48,895 bases of DNA from JABMPO01 sp964539785 (GCA_964539785.1 CAZIJQ010000012.1:1-48895), one strand, 5' to 3'. Shown: positions 1 through 10,175, counted from the stretch's first letter. Notes: a model not told the origin generated them from the sequence alone. Program-made: numbers and translations.

Positions 1-552
<552 letters not shown>

Positions 553-668
553 ATGTTTGATTTTCCTGTGTCGACTATGTGTCCTAATTGACGTTTGGAC
601 CACGCATACCAAATTTTCAAATAACTTTAATTAGAAACGCTGCGTTTTCTCTTCTTGCGCAGCCCCGG

Positions 669-698
669 AAATTAGAGTCCGTTTTACAACCGAGTCAA
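669..698 (-). promoter_or_regulatory. candidate rRNA operon promoter
   Basis: On the minus strand a TTGACT -35 box (693-698) is separated by 18 bases from a TAATTT -10-like box (669-674). A GC-rich stretch (CCGGGGCTGCGC) follows immediately, resembling the GC discriminator of stringently controlled rRNA promoters. A GCTGCG...CGCAGC inverted repeat (639-663) follows in the leader. Assignment is by motif and position only. Promoter consensus in this lineage is not known to me. Confidence 0.4.
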
Positions 699-717
699 TA
701 AATATGTAGAATATATT

Positions 718-1629
718 TTAAAATATCTCAGGTTCATCCAAGTCGACAAACCCGCTGACCGGATACCGTATAATAATATAATCGATGTACCTTTGCAAGT
801 TATTGTGATTAGTTGCCTGGACGCTGGATATGGCTTTCCAGATGCTGGCAGCATATACTCCTGATGCCGTCAATACCACCGGTATCAAAATCCCGGAATT
901 TGATTTATAGGCATATCCGGCAATGAGTAAACCAGAAAAAGAAAGTGCGGAAGCAGTTGCAGAATCCCATTTATCAAGATAAGCAAATCCACCCCCGGGA
1001 ATAATGGATGCCAAGGCTGCAAATACGGTTTTTTTGCGGGGAACCTGTTGCACATCTTCAATTGCCTGTAATAATGGTTGGGCTAGGCGTGAATATTGGC
1101 GATTATTGAACTTAGCTTCAGCGGCTTTTATAGCTTGGCGAGCGTTTTCCCATTCCATTTTATGTAAATGTACATAGCTCCGGAAAATGATATCATAAGG
1201 ATCACTGGCATTCATTGTCATCTGAAGTACTGTGTCATATTTTTCTTCCGCAACAAATATACTTAACATATGATACCAGGCCAGACGGTTTACCTCATTA
1301 GAACTATCTGAAATTTCTAAAACACGATTAAAATACGATACTGCCAATTGTGTCTTGCCTGTCAGTTCGTAACAACGGGCAATTCGGTAATTAATAAGGG
1401 GCGCGATTGAGTCGCCCGGAAAACGATACAGGTATTGGAAATAGCCCAATATTGCACGATCATATTGCTGCTCAGAATACAAAAATCTACAATATGAAAT
1501 CAACTCGTCACGCTGAAATGAAGTATAATCCCCCCATTCTTTTGCCGCTTGTTGAATGGCATAATTGGGGGTTTGAGCACTGACGATCACAGTGCTAATA
1601 ACTAATCCCAGTTTTATTAACTTAGTCAT
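718..1629 (-). CDS. TPR-containing exported/membrane protein, function unknown
   Basis: This is a 303-residue protein with an N-terminal signal-like segment (about 1-18, ending near VSA). Helical tetratricopeptide-like repeats cover about 35-190, with pattern residues such as YDRAILGYFQYLYRFPGD and TGKTQLAVSYFNRVLE. A basic linker (PRKKTVFAAL) is followed by a glycine-rich loop (IIPGGGFAYLDKWDSA) and two hydrophobic segments at about 215-270. That second half looks like the small membrane module often found after TPRs in FCB proteins with no assigned role. The start codon lies 9 bases after an AGAGG Shine-Dalgarno that is inside a hairpin (1634-1668). It is the last gene before the 16S gene, 165 bases away. 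A scaffold role in the envelope is plausible, but no enzymatic motif is seen. Confidence 0.8.
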   Translation of the reverse strand: MTKLIKLGLVISTVIVSAQTPNYAIQQAAKEWGDYTSFQRDELISYCRFLYSEQQYDRAILGYFQYLYRFPGDSIAPLINYRIARCYELTGKTQLAVSYFNRVLEISDSSNEVNRLAWYHMLSIFVAEEKYDTVLQMTMNASDPYDIIFRSYVHLHKMEWENARQAIKAAEAKFNNRQYSRLAQPLLQAIEDVQQVPRKKTVFAALASIIPGGGFAYLDKWDSATASALSFSGLLIAGYAYKSNSGILIPVVLTASGVYAASIWKAISSVQATNHNNLQRYIDYIIIRYPVSGFVDLDEPEIF

Positions 1630-1633
1630 AAAA

Positions 1634-1668
1634 AAATTCCTCTGCCCGCAAAACAGACAGAGGAATTT
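1634..1668 (-). terminator. intrinsic terminator-like hairpin overlapping the next gene's ribosome binding site
   Basis: A perfect 11-base inverted repeat (AAATTCCTCTG / CAGAGGAATTT) surrounds a 13-base loop. On the minus strand it runs into seven consecutive T's. It lies 29 bases after the stop of the T9SS gene at 1698-2642 and directly before the ATG of the TPR gene. The AGAGGAA of the 3' arm is also that gene's only Shine-Dalgarno, so the hairpin could terminate transcription, mask translation, or do both. Confidence 0.65.
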
Positions 1669-1697
1669 AACGTTTTTGGATAATCTTTTAACGATAA

Positions 1698-2642
1698 CTA
1701 TCTGAGGAATAACATTTTTTTCCGAGCAACAAACTGATCTGATTTCATTTCATAGAAATACACACCAGAGGCAACTTGTTTACGATCGGAATCAAGGCCG
1801 TTCCATTCGATTTCATAATTTCCGGGAATGTGTTCAACATTTAATAATGTCCTAATCCTCTGCCCAAGTACATTATATATATTGATCCTAATATTACCAG
1901 CTACCGGCACAGAATAAGAAATTCTGGTGAAAGGATTGAACGGATTCGGATAATTCTGTCCCAATTGAAATTCTTGAGGTATAGCGGCTGAACTTAGATC
2001 AGTACCAAGAAGAATATTAATATTTACTGGATTCAAAGTATCTGGATAGGAACAGACAACGTTTAAAATGCTTGGTTCTTTGGATGTGCCGGGGATATTG
2101 CACTGACCAATACTGAATGCAATGCTATCGGGAAGTGAGGTAATTCCGCTGAGAATATTATAGGTAATGCGGAATAATTCACCTTCAGAACCATCACCGC
2201 TGGTTTGGGCACGTGCCGTACTGTAGGCCATAACCTTTATATAATCCGCCAATTGGTTGGCTAATAAGGTCATCGTTTTGGGGACACCATTATCGTCGGT
2301 GACATTAAGAAGCTTTGAACCTTTTTCAATCACTCCACCATATTCCAGCAAACCGGGTACATTATGGTAAAGATCAAGCTCAACTCCACGAACCGGTTCG
2401 TTATCAACTATATTAACAGTTAATATCAGAGTTGAATCAGAAACCTCTAACATCTGACCAAAATCAAGACAGGCGCATAGACCAGTCGCGATTTCTTGGC
2501 CATAAGTCGGATTAGGTGATCCATCCGGTAACATCGTACGCAAATCAATGTGATATGATGAATCAGCCGGACAATCGATGGCAAACGCCAGGCTCATGAC
2601 CATTAATAATATCAGTGCCAAACGTATACTATTTCTTAACAT
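1698..2642 (-). CDS. T9SS type A sorting domain protein with cohesin-like domain
   Basis: This is a 314-residue exported protein. The signal peptide covers about 1-21 (MLRNSIRLALILLMVMSLAFA). The middle, about 65-200, has the alternating hydrophobic strands of a cohesin-like beta sandwich (VRGVELDLYHNVPG, then GELFRITYNI); this is an inference from pattern only. The C-terminal 85 residues are a classical T9SS sorting domain with GQNYPNPFNPFTRISYSVP, IYNVLGQRIRTLL, then ASGVYFYEM and a basic end. The product is expected to cross the outer membrane through T9SS and be anchored or released at the surface. An AAAGGA Shine-Dalgarno precedes the ATG. A hairpin (1634-1668) follows the stop. The four cysteines in the mature part could form disulfides. 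The ligand is unknown. Confidence 0.85.
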   Translation of the reverse strand: MLRNSIRLALILLMVMSLAFAIDCPADSSYHIDLRTMLPDGSPNPTYGQEIATGLCACLDFGQMLEVSDSTLILTVNIVDNEPVRGVELDLYHNVPGLLEYGGVIEKGSKLLNVTDDNGVPKTMTLLANQLADYIKVMAYSTARAQTSGDGSEGELFRITYNILSGITSLPDSIAFSIGQCNIPGTSKEPSILNVVCSYPDTLNPVNINILLGTDLSSAAIPQEFQLGQNYPNPFNPFTRISYSVPVAGNIRINIYNVLGQRIRTLLNVEHIPGNYEIEWNGLDSDRKQVASGVYFYEMKSDQFVARKKMLFLR

Positions 2643-2738
2643 CTTTCCTTTACTCCAATATATTGGGTGGTGGAAGCTAAATGTTCCACCTGTTTTTAAT
2701 CAATCACAATTTTTTCTTTATGTCAGTATCATGTGATA

Positions 2739-5700
2739 CTATTTTACCAGCACCATTTTCTGAGTGTGAGAATAACCACCGGCTACAACCTTAAGAATAT
2801 AAACGCCTGATGGAGCAAAACCGTAATTCATTTCACGGCCATTCCAATGCAATTGATGAATCCCGGCTGCCAGTTCTTCGTTTAATAATTCAGCTACCCG
2901 GCGTCCGGTAATATCATATATGATGACTGAAACCCGATTATTTTCCGGTAATTGAATCTCAAATCGAGTATCCGGATTAAATGGATTAGGAAAATTATCG
3001 CTGACTGAAAACTCGCTGGGAATCTCTGCAATATCAGCTTGGCTCTCAATTGCCAGAATCGCATCCGGATAATAGCCAGTTCGGCGCAGTGATCCTCTGA
3101 AGATATTCCATGAATCACCGGTTCCCATATCATTTTTGTAATCAAATATATCCACACCATTTGAGGTCCCTAATAATATCTCCAGATCGCCATCACCATC
3201 AATATCAAAAATACCAGGAGAACCCTCTACCGAACCTGAAGTCGTAACCGGGAAATTGCCCACAGGGCTACCATCCAAATGAAAAGCCAACACTTGACCG
3301 CCAATATGGGCACAAACAATTTCTACAATTTCATCGCCATCCAGATCGACAATTACCGGCGAAACTGAGATTATTTGTCCGATATCAATTGGCCAGCCCG
3401 ATAATTCTGAATCAAGGGTCAGGTTATAAGCGTGCAATTTGCTATCATATCCACCCCAAAATATTTCAGGATAATTGTCATTATCAATGTCATGCAGGGC
3501 AATACCGCCTCGAATATAGCCGGTTGTAGTGATTTCTTTGATAATCGTACCTTCATGGTTGAAGATATAAAGTGTGCCATCATCACTACCGATTACTAAT
3601 TCGAGATTTTCATCGCCAATTAAATTTGCCAAAACAGGGGCCACATTAATTCTATTACCGGTGGTATATGGAAAACCTGCCTTAATTGAATCCGCTGATG
3701 ATACAGCATAGACATTATTATTCCAGGTTCCCACGACTACATCAATAATCCCATCAGCATCCATATCACCCACCGCCGGCGCAGCCATGATTATTTCACC
3801 AACATCAATCGGATACCCGGAAACATCTGTACCATCATGATGGATAGCATAAACCGAACCGCCCTGGATTGGGCCATTTATCAGGGTTGTTCCAAAAATT
3901 ATTTCAAGATCGTCGTCACCATCTAAATCTGCTAAAGCCGGTGTACCATAGATGTAGCCAATGGATGTATAGGTCTGCTGGATTGTGCCAGCTCCATCAA
4001 CGATATAGAGATTTTTATCTTTTGAGCCGAAAACCAATTCAGTATCGCCATCGTTATCCAAGTCGGCAGCGGCAACGCTCGACCTGATTTGATTTCCCAT
4101 AGTCAATGGAAAGTCAGGTAAACTCTCACCAGCAGAATTTACTCCATGCAGTTTAAAATCATCAGTTCCAAAAAATATCTCTTTATTTCCATCGCCGTTG
4201 ACATCTACTGCAAGTGGTGAAGTTTTAACCGGCGCTCCAGTAGAATAAGGAAAGTATCTCTGGTTCAAACCCAATGCAACCGTTATCACCACATCATTCA
4301 CATAAAGATAGGGATCCTGGCCGGCGTATAAAGTTACAGTTAACTCAACAGTACCGGTTGATGCACCCGGATCAGCTTCAATCTGAAATGAATCGAACAA
4401 GCTGAACGACGATTGACCGGCTGGTATATCACCATTAAGGTCAATTAAATTATCGAGCACCGATATCCGGGGATCGCTGGTTGACAGGACTGCAAAAACA
4501 TCGGTTGCAGTGGCCCAACCGTCTTCATTTATCAATATTGGTTTCAATTTTACAGTTTCACCGGGATTAAAAATACCATCTTCATCAGTATCATTTTGCA
4601 TATTCACTTCACCAACTGTGAGACTTGGATACAATCCCCCGGCCAGGGCTTTAAATATATTTAATCGCCCGGAGCCTAATTGACCGGTCATACTCTCGGT
4701 ATGAGAACTGGCATCACCTTCATTGCGCACGGGACAATTACGATCCATATCAGAATAATAATCAGTAGAAGAAACAATTCGATCTTCAATCCAAGCCTGC
4801 GTTTCATCAGGGAATTTTGACCACAAAAGTCCAACAGCCCCAGCGACAATCGGTGCAGAAAAAGAGGTCCCAGGTACACTCTCATAACCATTATTCAAAT
4901 CAGTGGTCCAAATACTCTCTCCTGGAGCTGCTAGATCCACAGTTGGTCCTGCGGTAGCCCAGCAATTGAAACTATCATTGGTGCCGGTTGCGGTTACTGA
5001 TATAACATTATCATAACCGGATGGATAATGTGTGTCAAGATTGGTTGGACCCATATTCTGATAACCATTTCCGGAGGATGCGACAATAATGGCACCGTAG
5101 GTATCATGGGCAACATTGATAACACTTTGACTTGAACCACTGTATCCATAGCCACCCCAACTGCAATTTATAACATCGGCTCCGGCCTTGGCAGCATATA
5201 AAATACCATTGTAACCACCGGAGAGCGATCCATCGCCATCGTTGGCAATTTTAACCGGGATGATAGAAATCCCCCAACCGACTGACGCAATTCCCAAAGC
5301 ATTATTAGTTATACCGGAAACACAGCCGGAAACATTGGTACCATGATCCGGTACATCACCTACATTAGGCGGCGTCGGATCATTATCTCCATTGGTTTGG
5401 ACATTACCCTCAGTATCCCATCCGATCAGATCATCTATATAGCCATCGCCGTCATCATCGACGCCGTTTATATCACCTGAATCAAAGATCCAGCTGTTGC
5501 CGGATTGGATAATTGTGACGCCGTTATTGTTTACGTCTTCCCCAAGATTTTGCCAAATATTATCAACCAGATCCGGATGGTCCCACTCAACACCGGTATC
5601 GACTACCCCAACTTTAATTTGGCGGGTAGAATCAATACCAGGAATTTGCCCACCGGCAATGTCCCATAAATCCCAGGCTTCAGTAGCTTGAATATTTGGT

Positions 5701-6107
5701 AAATGCCATTGCTGATTGAAGCGTGGATCATTAGGATTGTAATCCGGTCGGATAATTGGAATTAGTTCGGCATGTGAAATCGAGGTTGATTTCTCTAATT
5801 CCGATCGAACATCTTCCACATCTGACCTGTTGCCGGTCAGATCAACCAGGTAATAACGATTCAAATAAATATCACCATCAACGTCATTATCATTAGCGCT
5901 GGGTAGCCAGAGCTTTATGTCTGCTGCGTTGACCTGATATAGGGCATTATTAACCGCCGAATTGTTGGTAAAATCTTTTGCCGATTGTTCGGATAAACTA
6001 AATTCAATAACATCATTAGCGATATATATCAGGACTCGGTCCTGGTAATGATTGGGTGAGGCAGTTAATGCTGAAATTATAAATATAATACTGATGAATT
6101 TCTTCAT
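2739..6107 (-). CDS. S8 family subtilisin-like serine protease with FG-GAP propeller and T9SS sorting domain
   Basis: This is a 1122-residue exported protease. A signal peptide (1-17) precedes a propeptide-like segment (about 20-120). The subtilisin catalytic domain (about 125-490) has Asp170 in VGVVDTGVEWDHPDL, His255 in PDHGTNVSG and Ser415 in PGTSFSAPIVAG, so the triad is complete. Asp-rich calcium-loop-like runs (NGVDDDGDGYIDDLIGWD) sit between Asp and His. Residues about 500-610 resemble a beta-sandwich spacer. About 610-1020 repeat D-x-(D/N)-G-D-x-x-x-E-I units typical of FG-GAP/VCBS propellers. The last 80 residues are a T9SS sorting domain (SDNFPNPFNPDTRFEIQLP, IYDITGRRVAELL, APSGVYILKV). 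The expected role is extracellular proteolysis or processing of surface proteins. It is a separate transcription unit or loosely grouped with neighbouring cargo genes. Confidence 0.95.
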   Translation of the reverse strand: MKKFISIIFIISALTASPNHYQDRVLIYIANDVIEFSLSEQSAKDFTNNSAVNNALYQVNAADIKLWLPSANDNDVDGDIYLNRYYLVDLTGNRSDVEDVRSELEKSTSISHAELIPIIRPDYNPNDPRFNQQWHLPNIQATEAWDLWDIAGGQIPGIDSTRQIKVGVVDTGVEWDHPDLVDNIWQNLGEDVNNNGVTIIQSGNSWIFDSGDINGVDDDGDGYIDDLIGWDTEGNVQTNGDNDPTPPNVGDVPDHGTNVSGCVSGITNNALGIASVGWGISIIPVKIANDGDGSLSGGYNGILYAAKAGADVINCSWGGYGYSGSSQSVINVAHDTYGAIIVASSGNGYQNMGPTNLDTHYPSGYDNVISVTATGTNDSFNCWATAGPTVDLAAPGESIWTTDLNNGYESVPGTSFSAPIVAGAVGLLWSKFPDETQAWIEDRIVSSTDYYSDMDRNCPVRNEGDASSHTESMTGQLGSGRLNIFKALAGGLYPSLTVGEVNMQNDTDEDGIFNPGETVKLKPILINEDGWATATDVFAVLSTSDPRISVLDNLIDLNGDIPAGQSSFSLFDSFQIEADPGASTGTVELTVTLYAGQDPYLYVNDVVITVALGLNQRYFPYSTGAPVKTSPLAVDVNGDGNKEIFFGTDDFKLHGVNSAGESLPDFPLTMGNQIRSSVAAADLDNDGDTELVFGSKDKNLYIVDGAGTIQQTYTSIGYIYGTPALADLDGDDDLEIIFGTTLINGPIQGGSVYAIHHDGTDVSGYPIDVGEIIMAAPAVGDMDADGIIDVVVGTWNNNVYAVSSADSIKAGFPYTTGNRINVAPVLANLIGDENLELVIGSDDGTLYIFNHEGTIIKEITTTGYIRGGIALHDIDNDNYPEIFWGGYDSKLHAYNLTLDSELSGWPIDIGQIISVSPVIVDLDGDEIVEIVCAHIGGQVLAFHLDGSPVGNFPVTTSGSVEGSPGIFDIDGDGDLEILLGTSNGVDIFDYKNDMGTGDSWNIFRGSLRRTGYYPDAILAIESQADIAEIPSEFSVSDNFPNPFNPDTRFEIQLPENNRVSVIIYDITGRRVAELLNEELAAGIHQLHWNGREMNYGFAPSGVYILKVVAGGYSHTQKMVLVK

Positions 6108-6127
6108 GATAGTTATCCTGGTTTACC

Positions 6128-6155
6128 AAAAGGGGTAACCGCCGTGGTTACCCCT
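6128..6155 (-). terminator. intrinsic terminator after the 939-residue T9SS gene
   Basis: A perfect 10-base stem (AGGGGTAACC / GGTTACCCCT) with a 5-base loop lies 25 bases past the stop codon of the gene at 6180-8999. On the minus strand the 3' arm ends in TTTT. It also lies just upstream of the protease start. Confidence 0.75.
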
Positions 6156-6179
6156 ATGGCTGTCACATATATTTTTATT

Positions 6180-8999
6180 CTATTTAATTAACATTAGTTT
6201 CCGGGTTGCCGAATACAGATCCCGGCTATCATCTGTCACCTTCAGTTGATAGAGATACAAACCCGAAGCAAGATCACCGGCATTTAACTGGTAGTGGTAG
6301 TGGCCGGCACCCAGGTTGCGACTGATCATGGTATTAACTACCTGACCGGTAATATCATACAAGGTCAAGGTGGCCAGGCCAGCGTTTGGAATATCAAATT
6401 CGATATTTGTAATAGGGTTAAATGGATTCGGATAGTTTTGAGCCAAGGCAAAAGCTACAGGAACATCCGGTGCCAATTCGTCTCCGATCGCCACCCGTGC
6501 TGTATCCATATCAACTCGAATCATTATTGCACCGCTGAAATAATTTTCAAAGGGTTCCCAACTTCCAGTAACATTAATAAAACTGTTATCAGCGGGTGAA
6601 TCTGTATCAATCCCAATCGCAGGGGTTTGCGGCGTCTCCTGCCAGCCGACATAAAAACTGCCACTATTAATTGAGATTTCCTGGGCAACAACATTCTTTT
6701 CACTCCAGCCGTTAACCAATTGGATTACGGTACCGATTCCAAGTAATGTTCCGGGACCGTTATTTACCCCATCATCATCCCAAACCTGAGTCAAAGCAAT
6801 TCCACCGGTAGTGCCTGGAATAAAATATTTTAACCGCACCAGATCGGCAGGATATGCTTCGGGAGTGAATTTTACCGCCAGATAATTTCCATTGGTTGCA
6901 TTGGTGCTGGTATTGGCATCGCCGTCATCATAGGCAATTTCATGGACGGTCTGTGCTTGCGGCATGCCGCAAACCGGGCCGGCCTGCTCGCCTTCAATAT
7001 CAAAGACCGCAGCAACTTTATAACAATAATTAATGCCATTTGCCACCAGGTTGTCGGTGTAGGCCGGTTCAGTGAGATTCTCGCCATTGAACATCAGGAA
7101 ATATTCTCCATCGGCAATGTTACGGTAAACATTATAGGTAGCCGCCAAACCACCCACACTGGTAACGTTGGCGCGGATACCCCATTCACCATCCGGAAGA
7201 GTACCACTTGCACTGACCCAGGTGGCCCATCCGGCTCCCAGGTTAGACCATGACTGTCCACTGGGAACGGTGTTTTCGTCAAGAGCTGCACTAATAATAT
7301 CAGTGATTCCCAGGGCAATAACAAAATCACCTGTGAAAGTCCAACCGGTTACAGCTTGAGTAATCCATTGGTTATCAACAGTTGTAATCGCTTGAGAGTA
7401 AGTATATGTTTCCTCGGGAAGCCCCGCAGCTACATTAAAACCATAGATATTGGCAGTACCGGTCGCACCGTCATATCCGAAAATATCAACTGTATTTACC
7501 GTAATACTGGTTACACCGAAAGGAGCATCAAACATAGTACCAAGATATGCTTCACCCGGGTCGGTCAAACCAATTGCATTCTCAAAGCTGCCATCATCAT
7601 ATAATACGTCACCATTAAATCCGCCACCGGTATTCAAATCATCCCAGGATACATTTACAACAGCATCTCCTGCTACTGCATTTAAACCGGTAATTGCGGG
7701 AGGACCTTCCTGGAAATCAACTTGCCAGACATGGACATCATCGATATAAATGCCACCGGCATTGCCACCATCATCATTATCATCGAAGCGGGCTTTGAAG
7801 CGCAGTTTTACATTAAATCCGGCATAAGCCGACAAATCCATCTGGGTATTACCATTGAATGGAAGACCGGGCATATAAACCTCCCAGCCGATATCCGATG
7901 CACCCGGGCGACCAATATCGCCATAATCATAGAAAACCTGATCCCAGACAAAATCCTGAAAGCCAAACCACCAGGAATTATTCTCAAACGCCTCATAACT
8001 ATCAGTATGGAAATAAGTAGCGGTGCCATTTAGCGCTACCGGCACCAGATTAACTTGATCATCGGCATTATCAAAAAATATGGTGTCACTGGCGGCATTG
8101 GTAACCAGAACATTGTCTATGAATAGACCACTTGCACCGGTATTGGGATCAGATCCAAAATAAAAACCCAGTTTAACTGTCTGACCGGCATACGCACTCA
8201 GATCAAAGCTGGCATCACCCCAGTCAGCAGCTGCCGCACCACCCCAGCCAGAAACGGTGCAGCCATCGTCATTGAAGAACCAGCCGTAACAACTGGAATA
8301 ATCGTAAGCCGGCGCCCCGTTTAAAACACTCCAGTTTGTACCGCCATCAGTGGATATTCTAACATTAGCAGCATCCCAGCCATTAATTAAGCAGCCATCA
8401 ATTGTTTCAGCAGCACCTACGTAAGGTTCAATATCGTAATTAAGTTTAAAATTCAGTACCGGACTGGTGCCGGTAAGGGTAATTGAAGGTGTTTCCAATC
8501 GTTCCAACGTGGCATCCGGATAGGTTCCCGAGGTTTGACTAACATTAGCTATTTCTACAAAATAATAATCATCCAGAAAACCATCATCATCACCATCACC
8601 ATCAGGAGTATTGCACCATACGGCAAAACTGAATTTGAAAAATTGATTATCATTATCCAGTTCCGGCAATGAAACAACTGGTGAAACAAGCAACAGATCC
8701 ATATCGTAATTATCATCATCAGCATTAAAACTATGGGTAGGGCTATAACTGGTAACTTCAGTCAGAATCCATTCGGCATCTCCAGTCCAACCTGTAACGT
8801 CACCCTCCAGATCATCAAACCAAATGGTAGTTGTGTCGGTGCGGTTGCCAGTTGTGCGAACCGAGTTGGCTGCATTACTGTTTATTATCTGCTCAACCTC
8901 CGCCTTCAACGCCGAGGTATTATTTCGCACTTCAGTAATATCTCGTGCCATGAGAAAGGTTATAAAAATAAATAGAACAAATACCAATTTTGACTTCAT
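6180..8999 (-). CDS. large multidomain T9SS-exported protein (choice-of-anchor/MAM-like and Fn3-like domains)
   Basis: This is a 939-residue protein from the preferred ATG at 8999 (MKSKLVFVLFIF...). An ATG five codons upstream exists, but it has no Shine-Dalgarno. Its own ATGAGGAA supplies a GAGG placed 9 bases before the downstream start, which also gives a clean signal peptide. Two jelly-roll-like segments (about 45-300 and 310-425) have WTGDAEWILTE, VSLPELDNDNQFFKFSF and IDNVLV / YIDDVHVW strands, as in choice-of-anchor or MAM-like domains. A fibronectin-III-like stretch follows (ITGLNAVAGDAVVNVSWDD, then ATYNVYRNI). A sorting domain closes the protein (LAQNYPNPFNPITNIEFDIP, LYDITGQVVNTMI, ASGLYLYQL). 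No catalytic motif is recognised. A surface adhesin or accessory role is likely. Confidence 0.85.
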   Translation of the reverse strand: MKSKLVFVLFIFITFLMARDITEVRNNTSALKAEVEQIINSNAANSVRTTGNRTDTTTIWFDDLEGDVTGWTGDAEWILTEVTSYSPTHSFNADDDNYDMDLLLVSPVVSLPELDNDNQFFKFSFAVWCNTPDGDGDDDGFLDDYYFVEIANVSQTSGTYPDATLERLETPSITLTGTSPVLNFKLNYDIEPYVGAAETIDGCLINGWDAANVRISTDGGTNWSVLNGAPAYDYSSCYGWFFNDDGCTVSGWGGAAAADWGDASFDLSAYAGQTVKLGFYFGSDPNTGASGLFIDNVLVTNAASDTIFFDNADDQVNLVPVALNGTATYFHTDSYEAFENNSWWFGFQDFVWDQVFYDYGDIGRPGASDIGWEVYMPGLPFNGNTQMDLSAYAGFNVKLRFKARFDDNDDGGNAGGIYIDDVHVWQVDFQEGPPAITGLNAVAGDAVVNVSWDDLNTGGGFNGDVLYDDGSFENAIGLTDPGEAYLGTMFDAPFGVTSITVNTVDIFGYDGATGTANIYGFNVAAGLPEETYTYSQAITTVDNQWITQAVTGWTFTGDFVIALGITDIISAALDENTVPSGQSWSNLGAGWATWVSASGTLPDGEWGIRANVTSVGGLAATYNVYRNIADGEYFLMFNGENLTEPAYTDNLVANGINYCYKVAAVFDIEGEQAGPVCGMPQAQTVHEIAYDDGDANTSTNATNGNYLAVKFTPEAYPADLVRLKYFIPGTTGGIALTQVWDDDGVNNGPGTLLGIGTVIQLVNGWSEKNVVAQEISINSGSFYVGWQETPQTPAIGIDTDSPADNSFINVTGSWEPFENYFSGAIMIRVDMDTARVAIGDELAPDVPVAFALAQNYPNPFNPITNIEFDIPNAGLATLTLYDITGQVVNTMISRNLGAGHYHYQLNAGDLASGLYLYQLKVTDDSRDLYSATRKLMLIK

Positions 9000-9068
9000 T
9001 TGAAAATTCCTCATTTATTACATTCTGTTATATTATTCTAATCCAGTGAGAATACCAAATACTATATA

Positions 9069-9109
9069 GGGATTTTATCAATTATTGATTTATATCAAAG
9101 ATAAATCCC
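9069..9109 (-). terminator. weak terminator-like inverted repeat
   Basis: GGGATTTTATC (9069-9079) pairs with GATAAATCCC further right, with one bulge and a 20-base AT-rich loop. It lies between the PorV-like gene ending at 9147 and the next gene starting at 8999. It is consistent with termination of the long operon to the right, but the loop is large and the T tract is poor. Confidence 0.35.
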
Positions 9110-9146
9110 CACTCATTTGCGGATTCCCTATCCTACTAAATCTGTA

Positions 9147-10175
9147 TTAAAACTCAGCTCCAATTGCAAATTGGTGAACCGGTTTAAGAATTCCATAATC
9201 TACGAAAGCATAATCCACTTTAAGTGCAAATGCACTGGTTCTAAATGCCAGGCCACCACCTGTGCTAAGTTTTGCAGTATCATGTCCAAGATTATAACCG
9301 GTACGAATAAAAGCAAATTCGTTGAAGCTGTATTCCAAACCAGCGGTTCCATACATCGAAAAATCCGTGGAGCGGATACCATCAGCAGACAGAGTTAAAC
9401 GATGATTTTCCATTCGGATAAAGCTGCTTCCAGATCCTACAATATCATTTTTTATTCCATAACGGATCACTACCGGAAGTGAAAATTTTTCGCTAATTCT
9501 ACTTAGTCGGTTATCAACACTCAGGGTATCGTCAACGGTTTTCTCGAGCCCTTCGCCCCGGAATTGCACCCCGGGACCAAGATTGCTGATATTAAAACCC
9601 AGCACATTACCCAATATGCCGGTATTGTACAACAGACCAGCATCAAATGCCAGGGATTGCATTGTAGTAGTATAAATGTTTTCCCGCAGGTAGTTAACTA
9701 CGACACCAGCCCCGATTTTGTCAGTTATTTTTCTGGCGTAAGCAATCCGTAAAGCGAAATCAGTGACTTTGTAATCCTCACCGGTACCGAGCGGATAATA
9801 AATATTAGTCACCTTCATCGGTCCCGAGTCCAGATAGAATAAATGCAGTCCAAAATAATCGGCCTGCGACAATTTTCGACCATAGGATATCACATTATGG
9901 GTAATCCCAGCCAGGTAATTTGTTTTGGCAAAATATACTTCCGAACCTTTCAAATAAATCAAACTGGCGCTGTTATCAGGAATTCCGGCAATACCGTGAC
10001 TATTGGCAACTGCGGAACCACCCATGCTATTGGCCCTGATATTGGTTCCGATTTTCAACCAGTTACCGGCATTGGTGGAGGTGTTTTCACTAATGTCGGG
10101 AAGGTCAGAATACTGGCCAAATAACAATCCAAAAGATACAATCCAAAGGCTGACGAATTTTGAGTTCTGCTTCAT
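9147..10175 (-). CDS. PorV/PorQ-like outer-membrane barrel (copy 2)
   Basis: This is a 342-residue protein with a signal peptide (about 1-20, ending FGQ). The PorV/PorQ-family opening GNWLKIGTNIRANSMGG...NSAS is followed by alternating amphipathic strands to a C-terminal FAIGAEF, as in an outer-membrane barrel. PorV shuttles T9SS cargo to the attachment complex in Bacteroidetes. This family is much broader in Marinimicrobia-type genomes and its members there are uncharacterised. The start overlaps the stop of the upstream surface protein by 4 bases (ATGA), implying translational coupling. It is a paralogue of 12370-13395, sharing the opening motif, YFAGIS/YLAGIT strands and the AFVNYGILESTHHFSIG-type ending. 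Confidence 0.85.
   Translation of the reverse strand: MKQNSKFVSLWIVSFGLLFGQYSDLPDISENTSTNAGNWLKIGTNIRANSMGGSAVANSHGIAGIPDNSASLIYLKGSEVYFAKTNYLAGITHNVISYGRKLSQADYFGLHLFYLDSGPMKVTNIYYPLGTGEDYKVTDFALRIAYARKITDKIGAGVVVNYLRENIYTTTMQSLAFDAGLLYNTGILGNVLGFNISNLGPGVQFRGEGLEKTVDDTLSVDNRLSRISEKFSLPVVIRYGIKNDIVGSGSSFIRMENHRLTLSADGIRSTDFSMYGTAGLEYSFNEFAFIRTGYNLGHDTAKLSTGGGLAFRTSAFALKVDYAFVDYGILKPVHQFAIGAEF

Noticed and set aside
2669..2690. GGTGGAA...TTCCACC hairpin as a terminator of the protease gene
   Set aside because: No T tract follows on the minus strand. On the plus strand, where a T run does follow, there is no gene to terminate.
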